Source: Asaia sp037151935
Lineage (GTDB): Bacteria > Pseudomonadota > Alphaproteobacteria > Acetobacterales > Acetobacteraceae
NCBI RefSeq assembly: GCF_051628905.1
Contig: NZ_CP157575.1
Location: forward strand, 2,976,001-3,040,000
DNA length: 64,000 nt
Reading direction: 5' to 3'
The notes beneath the pieces are model-generated. The model searched no databases. It saw nothing but the letters and a program-made list of their open reading frames with translations, and had not been told where the DNA came from. Shown here one piece after another: positions 8,485 through 15,004 of the stretch. The position numbers and the translations under genes are program-made. Every line of letters starts with the position of its first letter. The first letter of the stretch is position 1.

Positions 8485-9666
8485 TCAGGGCCGGGCAGGG
8501 GAGGCACGAAAGCGGGCGAGCCAACCGAGACAATATCGGTCGAGCGGGCGCGAGAAATGTCGGGCGACAATACTGCCTAGCGCGAAAGCAAGGCAAAGAA
8601 CCGGCAGGAACGATACCCACCCCCAATGCGAGGGGAGACCCATGTAATGCGCGAGCCCCACGACCGGTAAAATGACAAACATATGGCTCAGATAGATCTC
8701 ATAGCTTCGTTCTCCCCAGCGGCGTAACCAGAGCGTCCCTTTCTGCGCTGTCCGGGCACTCCAGCCACGGGCAAAAGCCCAGACGGCAAGCGCGATGGCG
8801 CTGTTGAAGAAAAGCGCCGTTCCCCATGACAACACCGACCAGATCGGCCCGCTCCAGACCAGATAGGCCCCAATGCCTGCCAGCCCGCTCCATCCGGCCA
8901 ACGCTGTCACGCGCCTGGCCTCGTTGCCGGGCGCTGGTTCTAGAAGAAGTGCGGTAACGATGCCTGTCGCGATGGCGCTGACACCCGGCCCATAGGCTTT
9001 CTCCTGCCAGATTTCAGAGGCATCGCGCAGAGACCAGTCGCACCAGGGCGCAGCGAGTGCGAGAGCAAGGACACAAAGCAGCAGACCGTGACGTCGCCTG
9101 CCAAAAGTGAGGCATAGAAGAGGAAACACGACATAAAACGCCTCCTCGACCGAGAGCGACCAGAGGACGTCCCAACACGCAGGCAGATAGCCCGCCTTCG
9201 CCTCATAGACGTTGAGATGCATGAACAGCGCGGCGAAGACCGCACCGGGAAGGCTTTGTTGCGGTGTCTCCGGTACGAAGCCCGGCACTCCCAGCCCCCA
9301 GAGACAGGATGCGATCGCGATCAGCCCCAACAGGCACGGCAGAATGCGCGCGGCACGACGACTCATAAAGCTCCGTAAATCGAGACGTGCCGGGCTTCCC
9401 CAACGCGACAGCGTGGTGCGCGTGATGAGGAAACCCGAGATGACGAAAAATATCGTCACGCCTTTAGGCCCATCCCATGTCAGCGCCCGCAACAGACGCT
9501 CGGGCAGAACATGGGAAAGATCTGTACGATGCAGCGGAAAGCGCAGCGCCAGATGATGGATCACAACCAGAAGAATGGCGACGCCACGCAGACAATCTAT
9601 ACCGGCATTGCGCCTCACTGTTCTGTCAGATGCGGCCCGACGCCTTTCGCTACTTACAAAAACCAT
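8485..9666 (-). CDS. Acyltransferase 3 family membrane protein (OafA/YrhL-like)
   Basis: A 393-residue integral membrane protein. The family signature IDCLRGVAILLVVIHHLALRF is at the N-terminus, followed by GPKGVTIFFVISGFLITRT and RRAARILPCLLGLIAIAS. About ten hydrophobic segments follow, with YEIYLSHMFVI near the end. Such proteins O-acetylate or O-acylate cell-surface polysaccharides, lipid A or peptidoglycan. I chose the ATG at 9666 (MVFVSSERRR); a TTG at 9717 would extend it by 17 residues. The gene stands alone, so the acceptor cannot be inferred. Confidence 0.85.
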   Translation of the reverse strand: MVFVSSERRRAASDRTVRRNAGIDCLRGVAILLVVIHHLALRFPLHRTDLSHVLPERLLRALTWDGPKGVTIFFVISGFLITRTTLSRWGSPARLDLRSFMSRRAARILPCLLGLIAIASCLWGLGVPGFVPETPQQSLPGAVFAALFMHLNVYEAKAGYLPACWDVLWSLSVEEAFYVVFPLLCLTFGRRRHGLLLCVLALALAAPWCDWSLRDASEIWQEKAYGPGVSAIATGIVTALLLEPAPGNEARRVTALAGWSGLAGIGAYLVWSGPIWSVLSWGTALFFNSAIALAVWAFARGWSARTAQKGTLWLRRWGERSYEIYLSHMFVILPVVGLAHYMGLPSHWGWVSFLPVLCLAFALGSIVARHFSRPLDRYCLGWLARFRASPARP

Positions 9667-9970
9667 GAGGAATGAAACGCCTGGCTGGAAGAAGGCCCGG
9701 TTATTTCTCGCGCGCAATCATGGCGTCAGCATGACAGGGCCATGGTTTGCCGCAACAGGAGGAGCGTTTTGCCGCGTTGAACAGATCGGGGACGCTGCGG
9801 TGGCGCTCGAACAAGAGGGCGCTGGCGGATAACAGGATGGAGGGCCCGGTATAGGAGGCCCGGGAAACGCCAATCATAACATCAAAATAACGTGAAAAAT
9901 GATGTAAATCACGGGTAAAATGTTATTCAGTGGGCGTCGTCGATTCCATCACGACAACACGGAGAACAGG
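9667..9970. other. Divergent intergenic region
   Basis: About 300 bases between the acyltransferase (leftward) and the stress-type protein (rightward). The left part is GC-rich with no recognisable feature. The right part (about 9870-9930) is AT-rich and holds the FNR-like box at 9900. I see no RNA gene and no convincing ORF. Confidence 0.6.
9900..9911. promoter_or_regulatory. FNR/FixK-like inverted repeat
   Basis: TGAT-gtaa-ATCA is an inverted repeat with 4-base spacing. It matches the inner 8 of the 10 consensus bases of FNR/FixK boxes (TTGAT-N4-ATCAA). It lies about 60 bases before the ATG at 9971 in an AT-rich stretch. CRP-type recognition is an alternative. Confidence 0.4.
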
Positions 9971-10336
9971 ATGATGCAGCCTATGCTCATGGCGGTGTTC
10001 GACACCGCCCGTCATGCCCAGATCGCTGTCGATGACCTTCTGGTGTGCGACATTCCGTCAGAGACGATTCACCAATACAGGCTGGCCATGGGGGCCAAGC
10101 CAGATGCGGCCATAAGACCTGAGAATGAGGTCCATAGACCCAGAGGGGCCTGGGCCTGGCTGATCAACGACCATCCGCCACCGATGTCGCTCCGCAAGCA
10201 GCAGGCGGCGCTCTACCGCGAGAGCCAGACACGCAACGAACCGATGGTCGTCACCATCGCGATGTCCACGTTGACAGAGGGCAGGGTCAGGAAAATCCTG
10301 GGTGATCACGCGCCACTTCAGGTCAGCACAAGCTAG
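9971..10336 (+). CDS. Small hypothetical protein, possibly of the general-stress 17M fold
   Basis: A 121-residue cytoplasmic protein. The start MMQPMLMAVFDT at 9971 is preferred because GGAG lies 6 bases upstream; an upstream in-frame ATG at 9920 has no such site and would include the FNR-like box. The N-terminal MAVFDTARHAQIAVDDLLVCDIP and a late MVVTIAMSTLTEGRVRKIL suggest the ferredoxin-like alpha-beta pattern of GsiB/17M-type stress proteins, in which two strands enclose a charged middle. The resemblance is weak. A role in the response to low oxygen or stress is only suggested by the upstream box. Confidence 0.6.
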   Translation: MMQPMLMAVFDTARHAQIAVDDLLVCDIPSETIHQYRLAMGAKPDAAIRPENEVHRPRGAWAWLINDHPPPMSLRKQQAALYRESQTRNEPMVVTIAMSTLTEGRVRKILGDHAPLQVSTS

Positions 10337-10398
10337 AGTCTAGCCCTGTCGGATGAAAGCATCGACCGGAAAGACAACTTTTCAGGATAAATGAAGCG

Positions 10399-10435
10399 GG
10401 GGCTGTCGCGGCTTGCAGTGCACAAGGGCAGCCCC
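10399..10435 (+). promoter_or_regulatory. Leader hairpin before the 24-residue peptide gene
   Basis: GGGGCTG (10399-10405) pairs with CAGCCCC (10429-10435), with an inner CTTG/CAAG stem. The hairpin ends just before the GAAGGAG ribosome binding site of the small peptide gene and could set its translation or mRNA stability. Confidence 0.4.
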
Positions 10436-10451
10436 TCGAAGGAGAAATCAA

Positions 10452-10526
10452 ATGCGGACACGTCGCCTGAGAAAGAAAGTCAAATGGACCCGTCGCAATC
10501 TGAGCCCAAAGGCACTCTCGAAATAA
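10452..10526 (+). CDS. 24-residue strongly basic microprotein
   Basis: A short ORF of 24 codons, beginning MRTRRLRKKVKWTRRN and ending ALSK, with a TAA stop. It has 11 Arg/Lys residues and one Trp. The start is well supported: AAGGAG lies 7 bases before the ATG, following a stable hairpin, and two hairpins follow the stop. No family is recognised. Basic peptides of this size may bind RNA, ribosomes or membranes; none of this can be decided from sequence. It sits between the stress-type protein and purD, on the strand opposite to purD. Confidence 0.5.
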   Translation: MRTRRLRKKVKWTRRNLSPKALSK

Positions 10527-10533
10527 TCGGGGC

Positions 10534-10600
10534 GCCTGCTTCGCTGCAGGCCTCCTGAGTCTGAGCGTCCATCACCCGCGCCTGCAATGTTGCAGGCGCG
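10534..10600. terminator. Two tandem hairpins, likely bidirectional terminator
   Basis: The first hairpin is GCCTGC-ttcgct-GCAGGC (10534-10551). The second is a perfect 11-bp stem CGCGCCTGCAA/TTGCAGGCGCG (10577-10600) with a two-base loop. Both carry the same CCTGC/GCAGG core. They lie between the microprotein and the convergent purD stop. There is no long T run. Confidence 0.5.
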
Positions 10601-10622
10601 GTTTACTGTCGTAGGTCTGATA

Positions 10623-11879
10623 TCAGAGGCCGATATCGCGTCTGAAAATACCGTCTTCCCATTCGATGGCCGCAACGCCCTCATAGGCGCGGGCACGTGC
10701 CTGCGCTGGCGTCCCGGCCTTGGCGCACACGGTCAGAACGCGTCCGCCAGAGGCGACGAGCGTATCATCGCGCATTGCTGTGCCTGCCTGAAACACCGAT
10801 ACACCCGGCACAACTTCAGCCCGTTCAATGCCGCGAATGGAACCGCCCTTGACCGGTGTACCCGGATAGCCACGTGCGGCCAGAACAATGGAAATCGAGG
10901 CGTCATCTGTGAAGCGTATCGACGCGTTTTCGAGTTTTCCTTCGGCCAGCGCCTTGAGCACCGGCAGGAGGTCTGAATCGAGACGGATCAGCAGAGCCTG
11001 AGCCTCAGGGTCGCCAAAACGCACGTTATATTCGATCAGCTTGGGGCCATCCTGTGTCAGCATAAGCCCGGCGAAAATGATCCCTCGAAAAGGCGTCCCC
11101 CGGCGCACCATCTCGGCCAGCATCGGGCGCACCATGATATCCAGCGCCTTTTCCTGCGCCTCGCGGTCGAAATGCGGCGGGGGCGAGATCGCGCCCATGC
11201 CGCCCGTATTGGGGCCGGTATCCCCCTCGCCAATGCGCTTGTGATCGCGCGCCGCGCCGATCAGCACGGCCTCGCCATCCGAGCAGAAAGCGAAGAGCGA
11301 GACTTCCTGACCGACCAGACATTCCTCGATCACGATGCTCGCCCCGGCCTCGCCAAAGCTGCGGTCCGTCAGAATGTCGATAATCGCGGCTTCTGCTTCC
11401 TCAAGCGTCAGCGCCACGATCACGCCCTTGCCCGCAGCGAGTCCATCGGCCTTGATCACGATCGGTGCGCCACGACGGCGCACGAAGGCGAGGGCGGGTT
11501 CGGCGTCTTCGAAGCGTTCCCATCGTGCCGTCGGAATGCCTGCGGCGTCGGCCACATCCTTGGTAAAGCTCTTGCTGCCCTCGAGCGCACTGGCGGCCTG
11601 GCTCGGTCCAGCACAGGCAATGCCTGCCTCGACGCAGAGATCGGTCAGCCCGGCGACCAGCGGCGCTTCCGGCCCCGGCACCAAGAGGTCGATTCGTTGC
11701 TCTTTCGCAAACGCCACGAGAGCGGCGACATCATCGGCAGCAAGCGGCACCAGGGTTCCGAGGGGCGCCATGCCCGGATTGCCGGGGGCGATGAACAGCG
11801 CCTCAAGCTCGGGAGAGCGGGAGAGGCAGGCCGCAAGGGCATGTTCGCGTCCGCCTGATCCGACAAGTAACACCCGCAT
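10623..11879 (-). CDS. purD: Phosphoribosylamine--glycine ligase (GAR synthetase)
   Basis: A 418-residue ATP-grasp enzyme catalysing the second step of de novo purine synthesis (phosphoribosylamine + glycine + ATP to GAR). MRVLLVGSGGREHALA is the classic PurD N-terminus. PGNPGMA, PIVIKADGLAAGKGV, GPNTGGMGA and EYNVRFGDPEAQ mark the ATP-grasp core and active site. The start at 11879 is chosen because AGGAAG lies 7 bases upstream; upstream in-frame codons have no comparable site. It is divergent from xseA with under 60 bases between start codons, so their promoters overlap. Confidence 0.96.
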   Translation of the reverse strand: MRVLLVGSGGREHALAACLSRSPELEALFIAPGNPGMAPLGTLVPLAADDVAALVAFAKEQRIDLLVPGPEAPLVAGLTDLCVEAGIACAGPSQAASALEGSKSFTKDVADAAGIPTARWERFEDAEPALAFVRRRGAPIVIKADGLAAGKGVIVALTLEEAEAAIIDILTDRSFGEAGASIVIEECLVGQEVSLFAFCSDGEAVLIGAARDHKRIGEGDTGPNTGGMGAISPPPHFDREAQEKALDIMVRPMLAEMVRRGTPFRGIIFAGLMLTQDGPKLIEYNVRFGDPEAQALLIRLDSDLLPVLKALAEGKLENASIRFTDDASISIVLAARGYPGTPVKGGSIRGIERAEVVPGVSVFQAGTAMRDDTLVASGGRVLTVCAKAGTPAQARARAYEGVAAIEWEDGIFRRDIGL

Positions 11880-11937
11880 CGTCATTCTTCCTGTTCTGAC
11901 TGGTCCTAGCCCGCGTTCCGTAGCATAGACTGCGCCC

Positions 11938-13377
11938 ATGAGCGAAAACGATCAGAGCGCGGCTGGCAATGTGCCCGAATATTCGGTCAGCGAAATCTCG
12001 GGCGCGATCAAACGTACGCTTGAGGGCAGTTTTGGCCGTGTGCGCGTGCGTGGCGAGATTACCGAGCTCAAGCGCTACCCCTCCGGCCATGTCTATCTCT
12101 CGCTGAAGGATCAGGGTGGCAAGATTTCCGGTGTGGTCTGGCGTGGCTCTGTCTCGCGTCTGGGGCTGGTGCCCGAGAACGGGATCGAAGTGATCGCGAC
12201 CGGGCGCGTCTCGGCTTATGGCGACCGCTCCAGCTACCAGCTCGTCATCGATCAGATGAGTTTTGCCGGTGAGGGCGCGCTCCTCGCCAAGATCGAGAAA
12301 CTGCGCCAGAAACTTCTCGCAGAGGGACTCTTCGATCCTGAGCGGAAAAGGAAAATTCCGTTCCTGCCAGAGGTGATCGGCCTCGTGACGTCCAGCCGTG
12401 GTGCGGTGTTGCACGATATCCTCACCACGCTTTCCCGACGCTTTCCCCGCTCTGTCCTCGTCTGGCCCGTTGCCGTGCAGGGCGAAGGGGCCGCGGCCCA
12501 GATTGCTGCGGCCATTGAAGGGTTTTCGACCCTGCCTCAGCGTCCCGATCTTCTGATCGTCGCACGCGGCGGTGGCTCGCTCGAAGATTTGATGGCGTTC
12601 AACGAGGAAAACGTTCTGCGTGCGGTGGCGGCCTGTCCCATTCCGCTCATCTCGGCTGTCGGGCATGAGACCGATACGACACTGATCGACTATGTTTCCG
12701 ATCAACGTGCGCCCACACCGACGGCCGCTGCCGAAATGGCCGTGCCGTTGCGCTCGGAAATAGTGGCCGATCTCGCCCATCGTGGCGCCCGTCTGGCCGG
12801 TGGGCTCTCGCGTCATCTGCAACTGGCGCGGGCGCGCGCAGAGCAGGTGACGGCAAAGCTGCCCGACCTGCCGAGCCTGCTCGAAACTGCGCGTTTCAGA
12901 CTGGACGAACGCGGGCAACGCCTCGAACTCGCCTTGCCCATGGTGGCCTCACGCGCTCGCCAGCACCTGATGGGGCTCGAAGGGCGCATGCCTTCTGCAG
13001 CGCATTTTCTGGGGCAGAAACAGGCCGGGCTGGGTCTGGCCAGCGCGGCTCTGGCTGCGGGCATCAGGCATCGCATGCAGCAGGAAAAAGCCGGGTTCGC
13101 CCATGCCCGTCTGGGCACCGAGCCGCTCAACGCCCGTATCGGCCTCGATCGCGCAAGATTAAATGGTATCGTCGGTCGGCTCGAAGCGGTTTCGCCAGAG
13201 GCCGTCTTGGCGCGAGGCTATGCCTTGGTGCAGGATGGCCGCGGAAAACCGGTGACGACAGCCTCCGGGCGGCCACGTGGCGGCGCAATCACCCTGCGTT
13301 TTGCCGATGGCACCCGTCAGGGACGGCTCGACCCTCTGGGGACGGAAAAGGAAGAACAGGGGGATCTCGGGTTATGA
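11938..13377 (+). CDS. xseA: Exodeoxyribonuclease VII large subunit
   Basis: A 479-residue XseA, the catalytic subunit of ExoVII, which degrades single-stranded DNA from both ends. The N-terminal OB fold (YSVSEISGAIKRTLEGSFGRVRVRGEITELKRYPSGHVYLSLKD) is followed by the catalytic core with GLVTSSRGAVLHDI, ARGGGSLEDLMAFNEE and ISAVGHETDTTLIDYVSD. A long helical region and a C-terminal segment (AVLARGYALVQDGRG) complete it. Its last four bases overlap the start of the lipoprotein gene (ATGA). xseB is not adjacent. Confidence 0.96.
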   Translation: MSENDQSAAGNVPEYSVSEISGAIKRTLEGSFGRVRVRGEITELKRYPSGHVYLSLKDQGGKISGVVWRGSVSRLGLVPENGIEVIATGRVSAYGDRSSYQLVIDQMSFAGEGALLAKIEKLRQKLLAEGLFDPERKRKIPFLPEVIGLVTSSRGAVLHDILTTLSRRFPRSVLVWPVAVQGEGAAAQIAAAIEGFSTLPQRPDLLIVARGGGSLEDLMAFNEENVLRAVAACPIPLISAVGHETDTTLIDYVSDQRAPTPTAAAEMAVPLRSEIVADLAHRGARLAGGLSRHLQLARARAEQVTAKLPDLPSLLETARFRLDERGQRLELALPMVASRARQHLMGLEGRMPSAAHFLGQKQAGLGLASAALAAGIRHRMQQEKAGFAHARLGTEPLNARIGLDRARLNGIVGRLEAVSPEAVLARGYALVQDGRGKPVTTASGRPRGGAITLRFADGTRQGRLDPLGTEKEEQGDLGL

Positions 13378-13739
13378 ACCATTTCTATCGCACCGGCCTC
13401 GGCGCCGGATTTCTGGGATTGGCCCTGCTTTCCGGCTGCGCCGAACCCAACCCGCCCCAGCCGGTGGCGCAGGCCCCAACCCGTCAGCCGCCGCAGGATT
13501 TCGCGCCGGGCATGACCACCGAAACCCCGCCTGCCAATGAGGCGCAGCTCACCAACGACCCTTCCGCCCCGACCAACACGCCGCTTTGCGGCGCGGTGCA
13601 GCAGGAAACGAACCGTATGGGCGGACAGGTCTTTCCAGATGCCATGAGTTCCGGCAGCACCTGCCCGCAAAATGCCTGCTTCAACCCGCTGACCGGCACC
13701 TATATCGCAGCGACCGGCGCGCCAAGCGTCTGCCGCTGA
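13374..13739 (+). CDS. Small proline-rich lipoprotein of unknown function
   Basis: A 121-residue protein with a lipoprotein signal: MNHFYRTGLGAGFLGLALLSGC, with the lipobox cysteine at residue 22. The mature part is rich in Pro, Gln, Asn and Thr and has four cysteines in its second half (PLCGAV, STCPQNACFN, SVCR), which could form two disulfides in the periplasm. It is translationally coupled to xseA by an ATGA overlap. I do not recognise the family. Confidence 0.75.
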   Translation: MNHFYRTGLGAGFLGLALLSGCAEPNPPQPVAQAPTRQPPQDFAPGMTTETPPANEAQLTNDPSAPTNTPLCGAVQQETNRMGGQVFPDAMSSGSTCPQNACFNPLTGTYIAATGAPSVCR

Positions 13740-13746
13740 CACAAAT

Positions 13747-14771
13747 TCATCGCGGCGTGTCAGAGCGGGGCCGGGGGCGTAACGTGTCGTCAAAAAATCG
13801 CCCCAGTGCAGTATTGAAGCCCGCGTGAAATCCGGCGCGATCAAAAGCATGGTCGCTCTGGCAAATAGACAGAGTTTTGAAGCCGGAGCGGCACGGGGCC
13901 AGAAAATCGAAGTGTCCGGCCAGAGGTACGAGATGGGTCTCGGGGCGTTGGTCAAGCCCGTCCCGAACGGGCTCGACCGAGCCCGGCGAGGGCAGAATGC
14001 GATCGTTCTGAGCCTGCCACAGCTGAACAGGTATCCGCACAGGGGCGAGGGCTTTTCTGCTCATGGTGAAGCCCAGCGCCGGGGCGGCAATCACCGCGGC
14101 CTTGAGGCGCCTGTCGGTCAGATCGGGCAGGGCTGTATCCAGCGGTTTTTGACGATGCGCAGAAGCGCACAGGTAAAACTGTGGGGCTGCGTCTGACACC
14201 ATGACGCGATGCGCGCAAAATCGGGCTTTGCCCCGAGCGCCAGTAGCACGGTCAGCCCGCCTGCAGAAAAACCGAAAGCCCCAATCCGCGTGCTATCGAG
14301 CCGTGTTCTGCCCAACCAGCGAGAGAGCATATAATCGAGCGTCGCGCTCAGGGCGCGTGTTCTTCCCACAAGATCGGTGACGCGCGACTGATCGCGCCAG
14401 TTATCCCCGGGCTCGGTCATGGCCACCACGACATAGCCCTCACTCGCCAATGCTGCTGCCGTATCGAGATGACCGCTCCATGATCCACCCGTGCCATGAG
14501 AGAAAACGATCAACGCCCGGTTCCGGCCCGTAACCGGCCCGTCAGGAATGCACGTCTGCTCGTAGGGACCGAGATCCTGAAGGTGTAGGATGCCTTGGCT
14601 CGGATACCAGATGCCAAGTTCTAGCCCGCTTGGCGTTATAAGATGCTGACAACCGACCGGGGAGGTGTCTGCGCAAGCCGAACTCGCCGGAATGCCGCCA
14701 GGCCTGTGTCGTCTCAGGACGCTTGTGGTGGGGCAGGTAGCGAAGAAGACCGTCAGTGACCTGTCAGGCAA
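13747..14771 (-). pseudogene. Frameshifted dienelactone-hydrolase/PAF-acetylhydrolase-like gene
   Basis: Two minus-strand frames together make one hydrolase. The first carries LITPSGLELGIWYPSQG, IVFSHGTGGSWSGHLDTA, VAMTEPGDNW and the nucleophile elbow GFSAGG, then SWCQTQPHSFTCAL before running out of frame. The second frame continues with LTDRRLKAAVIAAPALGF, VQLWQAQNDRILP (acid) and LAGHFDFLAPC (His). Joining them needs one extra base, and a run of five identical bases (T at 14146-14150 on +) is the obvious site. This is either a real inactivating deletion or a homopolymer sequencing error. The start is unresolved: no good ATG gives a signal peptide, and I used a TTG at 14771. Confidence 0.7.
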
Positions 14772-14948
14772 TACAGGCAGTGGACCTACAGTTTTTTCGT
14801 AGAGGCCGGATCGGATAACCCTGCCCAGATCAATGAGTTTCGAGCCCAGGAGCCGTCGCAAGTAGGGACCGAAACCTTTGGATGGGGCCGAGTCAAGCGA
14901 ATCGATGCGAATGGAATGGAGGGTGCAACCTTCAGTGACGGGAAACGC

Positions 14949-14979
14949 AAAACGGGGCGGTGTGAGCCGCCCCGTTTTT
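14949..14979. terminator. Rho-independent terminator after rne
   Basis: AAAACGGGGCGG (14949-14960) pairs with CCGCCCCGTTTT (from 14967) around a TGTGAG loop, with T runs at both ends. It lies about 25 bases beyond the rne stop on the minus strand. It falls in the open frame upstream of the hydrolase, which argues against a far-upstream start for that gene. Confidence 0.85.
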
Positions 14980-15004
14980 CCTGGTGTCCAGACGATGCTG
15001 AGGA

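Noticed and set aside
13747..14202. Separate 151-residue protein downstream of the hydrolase half
   Set aside because: It contains the acid and histidine parts of the same hydrolase fold and is explained by a frameshift.
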